Shown piece after piece: positions 24,183 to 33,257 of a stretch of DNA of 33,930 nucleotides (position 1 is its first letter; every line of letters begins with the position of its first letter). The stretch lies in assembly GCA_017421975.1 (NCBI GenBank), contig JAFOHE010000317.1, positions 1 to 33,930 of the forward strand, given 5' to 3'. This DNA is from Pseudomonadota bacterium (GTDB lineage Bacteria > Myxococcota_A > Bradymonadia > UBA4248). The notes beneath the pieces are model-generated. The model had not been told where the DNA came from. It searched no databases and saw nothing but the letters and a program-made list of their open reading frames with translations. The position numbers and the translations under genes were made by a program.

Positions 24183-26134
24183 TAACGTTTTGGCTTAGGC
24201 GGTTTCCAGTCCTTCGGTTTAGGGAGTTTTTGAAGGACAACTTTGCCCATTCGGACAGCATCATATTGATAGACGTCGCTCAGGAAGCCGACGGGACCGG
24301 CATCATCGACGCGCGTATTAAAATAGACGACATCCACATCCACTGGATGATTGAGCATGATGCTCGTTTCAACAGGAGGATCCGCTTTGAGGATATCGTT
24401 GACTTTGCGTTCATTCCATTGACCGTCGTTTTCGAGAAGGAGTTTGGCGAGATCAAGTGGATTTTGGACGCGCATGCACCCATGTGAAAAGGCACGCGTG
24501 GGATTGTTGAAAGCCGCTTTTGCCGGTGTATCATGAAGATATGTATTGTGCGGATTGGGGAACATCAGCTTCACTTTGCCCAGGCTGTTCTTAGGGTTGG
24601 GAAGTTCTCTGACGTAGTATAACACAGGGTCACCGACGTTGACTTCTTCATAGTTATTTTCGATGTAGTAGTTCGGATTTTCCGCGAGTTTGGGTTCGAG
24701 TTCCTGCTGACGGATGCGTGCAGGTACGTTCCAGTATGGCAGATAGATGATCTCGTTGATTTTGGAAGTCTGAAGCGGCGTTCTGTTTGGGTGTAGTGGA
24801 TAGAGCGTCTCGGGATCAGGAACGGGCTTCTTTGTTTCGGGATCTTTTTCGACGTTGTTGTTTCCGACGACGATTTTATGGCGTGCAATGCGTTCACCAT
24901 CTTTCCAGACTTCGACGTAAAAATCGGGAACGTTGACTTTGACGTAATAGGGCAGTGAACCGACAGCAGCTTCGCGATAACGTTGAAGCGTCATATCGAT
25001 CGAATCGAGGCGTGCATCGGGAGGCACAGCCATATTTTTGACGAGTGTCGGATCGACGAGTTTTTTCATGTTGAGCTGATGAAGGTCACGATAAAGCTCG
25101 ACAGCGGCTCTTAGCTCCTCTGTAAATATGTCCGAATCGAGATCGGTAACTGCATAGCCCTCGGCTGCAAGGCGTTTTCGAAGGCCAGGCACCCATGTAT
25201 AGGATTTATCGAGTTTTACCTCGAGGTTCTTGGGCACATTCTCGACCTTTGGCCAACCACCGGCATCCATTGCATCGAGGTAAACTTTTCGGGCTTCGAT
25301 GAGCTTTTTGTATTGCGGATCGGGCGGTTCGATGCGTTCTATGGCATGTTTGGGGCCGTTTTTGGCCATGTCTGACACAAATCCTTTGACGCGCAGGGAA
25401 ACGATGGGAGCATCGCGCATAAATTGGCGGAAGCGATCATAAGCATAGTCATTTTGCGGATAATTGAGACGCAGTTCCCTTGCCCACGCAGTCACATCGC
25501 AAGCCAGTAAGGTGTTGAGTTCGCTTTTTTTGGCAATCTCTTCGGCATGGCGTTCAAGTTGATTCTTTGTCCAAGAACAATAACGCGATAACGTGGATTC
25601 GCATGCAGAACCTCGGAGACGCTCAAGAATATCTGCCTTGGCTTTTTCTGAATCGTGCATGTCGAGCGTTGTCGCACGCAAATTATGTGTGAGCTGCGCA
25701 ATGTCGTCATCGGTTAGCGTAAAGCGTGCATCGGCATCGTCATTGTCTTTTGTCTGGAGTTCAGCGTGAAGTGCTTCGATGCGTTCAAGATGGGGAGGAA
25801 CGAATTTGCTTCCAGTATCAGAGATTCCGTGGAGAATGTCGAGGCCGTCGCGCACGCGTTCTGGCGTGTTAAAAATATCATGCTGGCTTAGCGTGTGCCA
25901 AGCTGCGGTCAGATCGTCATCCTGACAGGATTCAATGGTGACGCTGGATGCCGAATCCGAAGGTGGCGTTATCGTATTGAGAGACTTTAGAAAGGCTTCA
26001 TCCGATTGCAAAGCGCGGACAAACATCGCCATGGTATCCGGTTTTTCTTGTTTGACTGGTGTTTCTGTCGCATTTTCTGGATGCGTGGAGCATCCGGCTA
26101 ATAATAACGCCAATATAAGGCAGGCTCGTTTCAT
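24182..26134 (-). CDS. L,D-transpeptidase lipoprotein, second copy (LdtD/YcbB-like)
   Basis: 650 residues. The lipoprotein signal MKRACLILALLLAGC has a perfect lipobox. A long helical domain (to about 360) is followed by a peptidoglycan-binding-like repeat (PGLRKRLAAEGYAVTDLDSD) and the YkuD domain. The catalytic motif HDTP ... SHGCMRVQ has Cys at about residue 553. Order and motifs parallel the gene at 4955-7159, so the two are paralogues; the helical domains have diverged strongly. The ATG at 26134 is chosen because AGGAG lies 9 nt upstream; ATG 26143 abuts that ribosome site and is unlikely. A Lys/Pro-rich tail (KPKDWKPPKPKR) ends the protein. Confidence 0.92.
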   Translation of the reverse strand: MKRACLILALLLAGCSTHPENATETPVKQEKPDTMAMFVRALQSDEAFLKSLNTITPPSDSASSVTIESCQDDDLTAAWHTLSQHDIFNTPERVRDGLDILHGISDTGSKFVPPHLERIEALHAELQTKDNDDADARFTLTDDDIAQLTHNLRATTLDMHDSEKAKADILERLRGSACESTLSRYCSWTKNQLERHAEEIAKKSELNTLLACDVTAWARELRLNYPQNDYAYDRFRQFMRDAPIVSLRVKGFVSDMAKNGPKHAIERIEPPDPQYKKLIEARKVYLDAMDAGGWPKVENVPKNLEVKLDKSYTWVPGLRKRLAAEGYAVTDLDSDIFTEELRAAVELYRDLHQLNMKKLVDPTLVKNMAVPPDARLDSIDMTLQRYREAAVGSLPYYVKVNVPDFYVEVWKDGERIARHKIVVGNNNVEKDPETKKPVPDPETLYPLHPNRTPLQTSKINEIIYLPYWNVPARIRQQELEPKLAENPNYYIENNYEEVNVGDPVLYYVRELPNPKNSLGKVKLMFPNPHNTYLHDTPAKAAFNNPTRAFSHGCMRVQNPLDLAKLLLENDGQWNERKVNDILKADPPVETSIMLNHPVDVDVVYFNTRVDDAGPVGFLSDVYQYDAVRMGKVVLQKLPKPKDWKPPKPKR

Positions 26135-26162
26135 CTGATTCATCTCCTCATCGTCTCCGCAT

Positions 26163-26181
26163 CGTCTCAGATCGTGAGACG
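26163..26181. promoter_or_regulatory. Inverted repeat upstream of the second L,D-transpeptidase gene
   Basis: CGTCTCA-GATCG-TGAGACG, perfect 7-bp arms, 29 nt upstream of the start codon at 26134. This could be an operator or a leader hairpin. The GAGACG hexamer also occurs at the tips of three of the long intergenic hairpins. Confidence 0.45.
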
Positions 26182-26236
26182 TACACCAGACAACCATAAC
26201 GTTAACTTTACGTGAAAGATGCCCAATAAGCGAATT

Positions 26237-26265
26237 TTGCAGGGAAAGGCCATCTGCAATAAAAT
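26237..26265 (+). promoter_or_regulatory. Promoter of ftsY
   Basis: TTGCAG (26237-26242), 17-nt spacer, TAAAAT (26260-26265). An exact inverted repeat, TTGCAG ... CTGCAA (26254-26259), lies within it, so the -35 box and the end of the spacer could be bound by a repressor. The ribosome site AAGGAG and the ATG at 26343 follow about 70 nt on. Confidence 0.55.
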
Positions 26266-26342
26266 AACCTCGTTCCTTGCCATAAATGGCTTTGGTGGTG
26301 TAGAAGACTAAATGGCAATTGTTCGCCATGAAGGAGAATGTC

Positions 26343-28377
26343 ATGAATACAATTTTAGAAGCAACGACCATGCTGGCTCAGGCAGTGGCAAGCGAGCCAA
26401 ATTGGGGCTTAATCGGCGTGATCGTCGCCGTACTTCTGATTGTTATCGTCGCATTGGTTTTCCCGAAGAAAAAAGCCATTGACGAAGATAAATCAGATAA
26501 GAAGCTGCCGGAAGAACATACGAAAAAAGATGCTTCAGATGTGAATCTGGAGAATTATGAAGAAAAGAAAGAGAAGCTTTCGTTAGCGGAAATCAAAGTT
26601 GCGAAGCGTCAGACTGCCGAAGATATGTCGAAGGAAGAATTCGTGAGCTTCGTAAGGAACGCCGAGCTGCCACGCAGACAGAAAAAGCTGTCCGCGAACA
26701 CGAAGAAGGCAAGGACACAGCAGAGGAGAGCGAAACCAAATCCACAGAGCATGTGTCAAATACGGAAAATAAGGCTGTCGGTGCTTCAGAAGAAATTGAA
26801 TCTTCAAAAAGTGAAGCGGCTTCCGAAGCCAAATCGACCGATGCATCTGTCGAAACGACGCATGAAACATCGGATGCATCTGCGGCAAAAAGCGATGTCT
26901 CTGCTGACAAAGATGAAGCGGCTGTTGCTGCGGACAATCAGGCGGAGAATAGCGAAATCACGATTGATGATGAAAACGTTGTCATTAAGTCCGATGTGGA
27001 TACGAAGGATGTTTTTGAATCCCTGTTTGGAGATACACCCGCTTCCTTTGATGATCCGTTTGCCGGTTTCAGTGATCCGTTTGCAGATACGTCCGATGCC
27101 TCTGGTGATGATTCGGCCCCCGTTTTTCAGCAGACACTCGGCTCACAGCTGATTTCGCTTGACGAATTGACGAAAGCTGCTGCTGAAGCGGATGTGAAGC
27201 AGAAGGAAGATTGGGAAGAATTGACAAAACGACTCGTCGAAAAGTCGGAAAAAAAAACTCTGAATTAAGTGAAAATTCATCAAACCCTTTGTTTGGTGAT
27301 GTGTTTGGTTTTGCGGAGACAGACAGTGATCTGCCTTCCGCATCCGCGAAAGATGACGAGAATATAAAAGCTCAAAAGGCACGAGAAGCTGAAGAACGCG
27401 CATCACGGGAAGCTGAAGAACGCGCATCACGGGAAGCTGAAGCAGCTAAAAAGACGTCTGAAAATAGGTCAGATAATGCCCGTAAGCTCGCAGCAGGACT
27501 TGAAACGACGCGTTCAGAAGGTTTTATTGCGCAGATTGGTCGATTGTTTAAGGGCAAACTCAAGCCGGATGTTGCGGATGAGCTTGAAGAAATTTTGATG
27601 ACAGCCGATATTGGTGTCAGCACAGGTGAACGTCTTCTTGACCGCGTGACAGCGAACCTTCGTGACAAGGGTGATGGCGTTTCAGCGATGAAACTTTTGA
27701 AGGAGGATGTACGCGAGATTTTGCAGGCTTGTGAAGCGCCGTTTGAGGTTGGTCATGAGCAGCCGCATGTGATTCTCGTCGTTGGCGTGAATGGTGCTGG
27801 CAAAACGACGACACTCGGCAAACTGGCAGCGAAACTCGTGAGCGAGGGCAAAAAAGTTCTTTTGATCGCAGGGGACACGTTCCGTGCGGCAGCCATTGAG
27901 CAACTTGAAGAATGGCAGAAGCGCTGTGGATGTGAAATTTTCCGCCGCAATCAGGGATCTGATCCGTCCGGAACGATTTTTGACGGCATCAAATATGCGC
28001 AGACGCATGGTTTTGATGTGGCGTTGGCAGATACGGCAGGCCGTCTGCATAACAATCGAGATCTGACGGAAGAATTGAAAAAGATTTACAAAGTTGCTGG
28101 CAAAGCGCTTGATGGGGCACCCCACCAGGTGTTGCTTGTTCTTGATGCGACGAATGGTCAGAATGCGATCATTCAGGCAAGAGAATTTGGTAAAGCGATT
28201 CCGTTTACGGGCATTTGTCTGACAAAACTCGACGGCACAGCAAAAGGGGGGGTGATTATTGGGATTTGTGAAGAATTCAAGAAACCGATATACTATATTG
28301 GAATCGGAGAGATGATTGATGATCTTCGCAGGTTTGATGCAGACGAATTTTTGGAAGCATTATTTTTAGAGAGTTAA
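26343..28377 (+). CDS. ftsY: Signal recognition particle receptor FtsY, reading frame interrupted twice
   Basis: SRP receptor GTPase for cotranslational membrane targeting. The ATG at 26343 has AAGGAG 6 nt upstream. Frame 1 encodes a membrane helix (WGLIGVIVAVLLIVIVALVF) and a charged A domain up to MSKEE. The logical continuation (RELRKERRAATQTEKAV) is in the -1 frame from about 26640; that frame runs through a long Ser/Glu/Ala-rich acidic region. At a run of nine A (27249-27257) followed by C, the next continuation (NSELSENSSNPLFGD) is again in the -1 frame, and the old frame stops at 27266. The last segment holds the intact NG domain: GVNGAGKTTTLGKLA, DTFRAAA, DTAGRLHNN and TKLDGTAKGG. No in-frame start with a ribosome site is seen just before the NG domain. 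Programmed slippage at the A-run, sequence errors, or a broken gene are all possible; an essential gene makes true loss unlikely. Confidence 0.88.
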
Positions 28378-28544
28378 ATTTGAACCGTGACAGTTGCATA
28401 ACCTTACAGAAGTGTGGTATAGGCATAAACGAGCTTTATGTTTGTCACATAGAGTGTAGCCCACAGGCTCGGAATGTGGCGATGTGTGCAGCTGTTAGTC
28501 AACTTGGACCATTTAGCAGGAATGGTACGATGAGGAGCTTTTTG

Positions 28545-29345
28545 ATGCGCCGTGTCCTCAATGTAGTTTTATTGGCATTGGTAATGATGGTGATGCCCGG
28601 AATGGCACTGGGTCAGGAAGAGACTGATCCTATGTCCGATATTGGATCTGGGGAAGTCTCGGACGAAACGGCATCGGGAGAAGAAGGTGGCGATATTTTT
28701 CAGAGCCGCATTGTCGTCAAGAGTCAGAAAAAGAAGAAAGAGTTCAACGATAAAATTGTCGTTGTTCAGCGCAAGCCGTTTATGCGTCGTAACCGCGTGG
28801 AACTCGCGCCGATGTTTTATGGCGGCGTCAATGACAGCCTTCTTTTTCAGGTTGGTGTCGGTGGCCAGATAAATTATCACATCTTAGAGTGGCTTTATGT
28901 CGGCGTCTATGGCGGTTGGCAGGATTGGCGATTTGTTGATCGTAAATCGAATAGTCTCTCTGAAGCTTATGACGATGTCATTGATGCAGCAGATGCGATT
29001 CCCTCGACGTCTATTGTCGATGGCTATCTAGGCGGTATCGTCGGATTTGTGCCAATCTATGGTAAGTTCTCCATTTTTAACACCTCGGTTGTGCACTGGG
29101 ATTTGTCGATAGGCATCGGCGGTGGAACAGTGTATACTCGGGCAAATGGATTTGTCGGTGGCGGTTTGATCTCGGTGGATCACCGTTGGTATCTTCTTAA
29201 ATGGCTGAGCCTTAACATCGGCGTTAAGGGTTGGATTTATTATGAAGACACAGGCAGTAACAAAGGTGTGTTTACGCACTGGCAGGCGGGTGTAGGAATC
29301 GGATTCTGGCTTCCGGCCTCGTGGACATATAAGTCCGAATGGTAG
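28545..29345 (+). CDS. Predicted outer-membrane beta-barrel protein
   Basis: 266 residues. Signal peptide MRRVLNVVLLALVMMVMPGMALG, then an acidic linker, then a barrel-like domain from about residue 85 (RNRVELAPMFYGGVNDSLLFQ, INYHILEWLYVGVYGGWQDW, and so on), ending in an aromatic-rich strand and a terminal Trp. The layout resembles the small outer-membrane barrel domains common in myxobacterial genomes. The ATG at 28545 has GAGGAG 7 nt upstream, stronger than the sites of the ATG at 28530 or of an upstream TTG. It is similar in plan to the next gene: both have (R/F)xxELAP or FEIAP early in the barrel and a YYxPLYGKF or FVPIYGKF strand, so they are probably paralogues. Confidence 0.8.
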   Translation: MRRVLNVVLLALVMMVMPGMALGQEETDPMSDIGSGEVSDETASGEEGGDIFQSRIVVKSQKKKKEFNDKIVVVQRKPFMRRNRVELAPMFYGGVNDSLLFQVGVGGQINYHILEWLYVGVYGGWQDWRFVDRKSNSLSEAYDDVIDAADAIPSTSIVDGYLGGIVGFVPIYGKFSIFNTSVVHWDLSIGIGGGTVYTRANGFVGGGLISVDHRWYLLKWLSLNIGVKGWIYYEDTGSNKGVFTHWQAGVGIGFWLPASWTYKSEW

Positions 29346-29428
29346 TCACATCAGGTTGGTTTTAAGTACTTCTGGTTTCAACCACGAGCAGTTATCATAA
29401 CGCTCGATACAAGAGGATGGAATTACGC

Positions 29429-30181
29429 ATGAAGCGGTTTATTAGCCTTCTGGCGTTGATCATATTATTTGGATTTGGTCTGCCTCAAACTTCTTTCGCA
29501 GCGGACGAGGATGAAGGCGTTTCCAGCCTTGAAAAAGGCGATCCGATTCGACACCTGATGTTGCTTCGCTCCGGACGATTCGAAATCGCTCCCGGCGCGC
29601 AGTTCGGTATCAATGAAACATTCAGTCATACAATCGGGTTTGGTGCTCAGCTTTCTTACTATTTCACCAATTACCTCGGCCTCGGCGCTTCGTTCTACTA
29701 CAATCCACTCCACCTTAATAGTGACGAAACAGATGCCATTTCTGCTGACGATTACGATGCAGGCATTCAGTCTACACTCGCAATTGCTCAGCCAACAATG
29801 AACTTCGATGTTGGTCTCTATTACGCACCTCTCTATGGTAAATTCGCGATCGATAAATGGATCCTGAACTACGATGTCCATCTCTTCGCTGGCTTCGGTG
29901 CGCTTGTTATGGATTCCGTATGCGGTGCAGGTGGCTCCATCTGTGAAGATGCTAAAAATAATTCCCTCGAAGGGCCTAAATTCGCCGGCGTTATCGGTAT
30001 CGGCGTGCGCATCTTCTTCAATAACTTCATCGCACTCAACTTAGATGTGAAAAATTATCTCACAAGTTATGCGGATTTCTCGCGTGGGCCTACGGATGAT
30101 CGATCGAGATTCAAAGATTTCGTGACAGGTACTGTCGGTGTTTCCTTCTTCTTCCCTGTTACCGTCTATATGTCTCGTTAA
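29429..30181 (+). CDS. Predicted outer-membrane beta-barrel protein, paralogue of the preceding gene
   Basis: 250 residues. Signal peptide MKRFISLLALIILFGFGLPQTSFA, a short acidic linker, then a barrel domain (RFEIAPGAQFGINETFSHT, LSYYFTNYLGLGASFYY, YYAPLYGKFAIDKWILNYDV). It shares the PLYGKF strand and overall order with the upstream protein. The ATG at 29429 gives a canonical signal peptide; ATG 29417 directly abuts AAGAGG and is less likely. C-rich codons (TTC, ATC) are more frequent here than in neighbours, suggesting high expression. A strong terminator follows. Function beyond a membrane barrel is unknown. Confidence 0.8.
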   Translation: MKRFISLLALIILFGFGLPQTSFAADEDEGVSSLEKGDPIRHLMLLRSGRFEIAPGAQFGINETFSHTIGFGAQLSYYFTNYLGLGASFYYNPLHLNSDETDAISADDYDAGIQSTLAIAQPTMNFDVGLYYAPLYGKFAIDKWILNYDVHLFAGFGALVMDSVCGAGGSICEDAKNNSLEGPKFAGVIGIGVRIFFNNFIALNLDVKNYLTSYADFSRGPTDDRSRFKDFVTGTVGVSFFFPVTVYMSR

Positions 30182-30205
30182 TCTTTCTTCCGGTTGCATT
30201 GCTTC

Positions 30206-30240
30206 AAATCGCAGATTCTTTGAATCTGCGATTTTTTTTT
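30206..30240 (+). terminator. Strong rho-independent terminator
   Basis: AAATCGCAGATTC / GAATCTGCGATTT, 13 perfect pairs with a 3-nt loop, running into nine T. It starts 24 nt after the stop of the second barrel gene. Confidence 0.95.
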
Positions 30241-30281
30241 ACCCATAGATATTGGACATACACTTCTGTTTTCTGTCGTTC

Positions 30282-30310
30282 TTGCCTGATTTATACGTGC
30301 CATCTAAATA
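30282..30310 (+). promoter_or_regulatory. Candidate promoter of the lipoprotein gene
   Basis: TTGCCT (30282-30287), 17-nt spacer, TAAATA (30305-30310), 45 nt before the start codon and just after a strong terminator. Confidence 0.45.
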
Positions 30311-30355
30311 GCAAAATGATATGAAGCGACGCGGTTTTGACCCGTTTGGTAGCTC

Positions 30356-31633
30356 ATGGAGTTGATGGTGTTTGGCAAAAATAGACGCTGTCCACACTGG
30401 ATGGCATGGTGTGTGTTTCTTTGGGGGTGCGCTTCCCAACAACAGTCAGTTGTTACCCCTGCCGAGGTTGTTTCGGAGCCCTTGCCAAAACGGCAGATCT
30501 CCAGTGTGATGACTCAACCTGTGTCGTCCGACGACAATACCCATCTATCGGATGCACAAAACACGAATGGGCATCATACATCGATGATCCCTGCGGAAGT
30601 AAGCGTAGAAACAAAGGTGACGCATCCCTCAGAGCTGATCATGCGCGATGATCCAAAGATCGATTCTGCTTTTGAAACCGTGACATCCATGGATTTGCCC
30701 GATGTTGTGATCAGTTCTGCCAAAAAAATGGATGATCATAGTCTGTCACTCAATACCGTCAATGGCGGAAGTTCGATCATTCAAGTCACTTCTTCGGATG
30801 CACCTGGCGTCTTTTCGGTTGCTTCGAACGCACAAATCGCATGTACTTCAAAGTCGGATGACGGTTATCATCTTGCACTCATTGAACGTGATGCGGCAAA
30901 TGCCGGCTTTCGATTGAAGGTCTTGACAACGCAAAATCTCGATGATCTTAATTCGGCAGATGTGTGGAACGTTAAAACACGCGGTTTTCAGCCGAATCCA
31001 GGCAGTGGATGCGCCTTTTTGGACGCACGTACTCTCGTTGTCGAAGGCACGCGCCTGCGCGATGGCAAAGTGCCGTATCACGGGATATTTACGGTGACAC
31101 CGCATAAACTCGAACTATGGCCGGATTTCGGGATTCATGTACCACATATCGTTGCTGCGCATAAGATGCATACGACGCATCTGGTTATGTTACGTGGCGT
31201 CGTCGTCGATGAAAACGGAAAAAATGATAACCGCGATCGCCTCTACGCAATAAAAACAAATGCAGGTGAGGCTGTTACGGGCGTTTTGCGACAAACGGCA
31301 AAGAATATGACTTGGGTAGGAGAGAATGTCATTGAACTCCAAAATGAAGGCGTCTGCTTCCTGAAGAATGAACAAAAATATTGTATCGACGAAAATGAAG
31401 TCGTCGAAAGCGTCAGGTGGCTTCCGCCAGCCTCTGCTGTGGTGCGCTTGGTTTCTGGCAAACAATGGCTCATCGAACGTATCGACGAGAATCCCTTGAA
31501 ACATGATTTGGGGCGTCATGATGCTGTTTTGGCGGATTTGGGGAACGGTTATTACCTCGTCTCAACGTGTTCTGATCTACGTCAGGATGTCGGTAGTGAC
31601 CTTCGCATTGCCAAAATGCGCCAATCGCCATGA
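30356..31633 (+). CDS. Predicted lipoprotein of unknown function
   Basis: 425 residues. The N-terminus is basic (KNRRCPHW), followed by a short hydrophobic stretch and FLWGCASQQ, with Cys 25 as likely lipid site; the hydrophobic part is short, so the signal is plausible rather than perfect. Residues 28-150 are Ser/Thr/Asp-rich and look like a linker. The rest is beta-rich with repeated patterns (SVASNAQIACTSKSDDGYHL, GSGCAFLDARTLVVEGTRL, NVIELQNEGVCFLKNEQ) like a propeller or WD-style fold, but no family is recognised. Start codons at 30356 and 30365 are both possible; neither has a good ribosome site. Confidence 0.7.
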   Translation: MELMVFGKNRRCPHWMAWCVFLWGCASQQQSVVTPAEVVSEPLPKRQISSVMTQPVSSDDNTHLSDAQNTNGHHTSMIPAEVSVETKVTHPSELIMRDDPKIDSAFETVTSMDLPDVVISSAKKMDDHSLSLNTVNGGSSIIQVTSSDAPGVFSVASNAQIACTSKSDDGYHLALIERDAANAGFRLKVLTTQNLDDLNSADVWNVKTRGFQPNPGSGCAFLDARTLVVEGTRLRDGKVPYHGIFTVTPHKLELWPDFGIHVPHIVAAHKMHTTHLVMLRGVVVDENGKNDNRDRLYAIKTNAGEAVTGVLRQTAKNMTWVGENVIELQNEGVCFLKNEQKYCIDENEVVESVRWLPPASAVVRLVSGKQWLIERIDENPLKHDLGRHDAVLADLGNGYYLVSTCSDLRQDVGSDLRIAKMRQSP

Positions 31634-31651
31634 TGTGACAGAAATGTCACA
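31634..31651 (+). terminator. Small hairpin after the lipoprotein gene
   Basis: TGTGACA-GAAA-TGTCACA, 7 perfect pairs with a GAAA tetraloop, overlapping the stop region. It is followed by GTTTTGG, so termination would be weak. A TTGACG at 31694-31699 further on may be the -35 of the next gene, but no clear -10 was found. Confidence 0.4.
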
Positions 31652-31756
31652 GTTTTGGAGGTAAAAAACTGGGGTCGATAGACCTCATTTGTTTTGACGA
31701 ATGACCTGGAATGTGAGATTTTATCCGCCGAAAAATGATTTGCATGAGGAGGCATT

Positions 31757-33256
31757 ATGGCGAATCAGGGGCGTTTTCCAGACTATATCAGTCCGATGAA
31801 AATCTCATATTTTGACGGCAAACCGACGACGATTCATCTTCGCAAATGCCGTATTGTGACGCTAGAAATAGCGAACCGTCGTGAATGGACGTTTGAACAC
31901 GGTCTGATTACAGTGGGTTCTCATGACGACAACAACCTTGTCGTCCACGGTGAGACGATTTCTCCCCATCATGCGCAGATTATTCAGGAAGATGATGCTT
32001 ATGTCATCCGCGATCTCGATTCGGTGACGGGGACGTATGTCAATCAGGTGCGCATTAAGGAAGCCTATCTCTCGCCGGGTTGCCAGATGCGTTTTGGGTC
32101 GGAAGAATTCATCTTTCAGCCGCTCGATGAAGATGTGGCTGTCGTGCCCTCCAATGAAGAAAAATTCGGTGATATCATTGGTGGTAACGTTAAAATGCGA
32201 GAAATTTACGGTATTCTCGAAAAAATTGCGCCGACGAATGCCACTGTCGTCATCGAAGGTGAAACTGGAACTGGCAAAGAAGTTGTGGCGCATACGCTCC
32301 ATAAAATGAGCCTCCGTGCCAAAAAGCCTTTTGTCGTTTTTGATTGTGGTGCCGTGCCTGAATCTCTCATCGAAAGCGAGTTGTTCGGCCACGAAAAAGG
32401 ATCGTTCACAGGTGCGATTATGACGCGTCAGGGCTTGTTTGAACTCGCGCAGGGCGGGACGATCTTTCTCGACGAACTTGGAGAGCTTAACCTGGAACTT
32501 CAGCCCAAGCTCCTTCGCGTCCTCGAGAATAGAGAAGTGCGGCGCGTCGGCGCGGCGAAAGCTATTCCTGTTGATGTGCGCGTGATTGCTGCGACGAACC
32601 GCAAACTTGAAGAGGAAGTGAAGAATAATCATTTCCGCGAAGACCTTTTTTACCGGCTTTCGGTCGTGCGCATTTTCTTACCGCCGCTTCGCGACCGCAT
32701 CGACGATTTGCCGCTCCTCGTCAAACACTTTCTCAAGAACTCCTCGTTCAATCGCGATCGCAATTCAAACCTCAAGTTGCGTTCGATTTCGTGTCAGGCT
32801 TTGAAGGCGATGCAAAATTACCGCTGGCCTGGGAACGTCCGCGAACTTCTCAACGTCGTCGAACGCGCCTGCTCACTTGCGGATGGGGATTGCATTGAGA
32901 TTGGCGATCTTCCCGAATACGTGGCGCGTTGTGCGGGCGTCGAAGAGCCAAAACCCGCGCCTGCGCCGTTGCCTGTCCCTGATCCCGCGCCCGTCGTTGA
33001 AACGCCTGCGCCAGCTGGGAATGAGTCGTCAATCAAAATGTCCGCTTTTACGAACAAAACGTTTAAGGATGCCAAAGAAGCCTGGCTCAGTGCGTTTGAA
33101 GGCGATTACCTGAAGGCTGTTCTCGAACGCAATAATTATAATATTTCGCGTGCCGCGCGTGAGTCCGAAATCGATCGCAAGTACTTGCGAAAATTGATGA
33201 AAAAATATGATATTGTAGCACCTGATTCTTCGGACAACGGAAACGATGAGGATTAG
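31757..33256 (+). CDS. Sigma-54-dependent activator with N-terminal FHA domain
   Basis: 499 residues; activates transcription by RNA polymerase-sigma-54. An FHA domain (about 35-120: TVGSHDDNN, ISPHHAQII, DLDSVTGTYVN) replaces the usual receiver domain, so input is probably through Ser/Thr phosphorylation; the Arg normally following the first Gly is Ser here. The AAA+ domain has Walker A GETGTGKE (168-175), the sigma-54 contact loop GSFTGA (215-220, usual GAFTGA), Walker B GGTIFLDE and WPGNVREL. A Pro/Ala linker (about 393-420) leads to a Fis-type helix-turn-helix (NYNISRAARESEIDRKYLRKL). GAGGAGG precedes the ATG. FHA-type activators are frequent in myxobacteria. No cognate kinase gene is in view. 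Confidence 0.94.
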   Translation: MANQGRFPDYISPMKISYFDGKPTTIHLRKCRIVTLEIANRREWTFEHGLITVGSHDDNNLVVHGETISPHHAQIIQEDDAYVIRDLDSVTGTYVNQVRIKEAYLSPGCQMRFGSEEFIFQPLDEDVAVVPSNEEKFGDIIGGNVKMREIYGILEKIAPTNATVVIEGETGTGKEVVAHTLHKMSLRAKKPFVVFDCGAVPESLIESELFGHEKGSFTGAIMTRQGLFELAQGGTIFLDELGELNLELQPKLLRVLENREVRRVGAAKAIPVDVRVIAATNRKLEEEVKNNHFREDLFYRLSVVRIFLPPLRDRIDDLPLLVKHFLKNSSFNRDRNSNLKLRSISCQALKAMQNYRWPGNVRELLNVVERACSLADGDCIEIGDLPEYVARCAGVEEPKPAPAPLPVPDPAPVVETPAPAGNESSIKMSAFTNKTFKDAKEAWLSAFEGDYLKAVLERNNYNISRAARESEIDRKYLRKLMKKYDIVAPDSSDNGNDED

Positions 33257-33257
33257 T

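Noticed and set aside
28380-28544. Extending the first small barrel gene to the TTG at 28380
   Set aside because: It would add 55 residues before a clear signal peptide; the strong GAGGAG before the ATG at 28545 marks the start.
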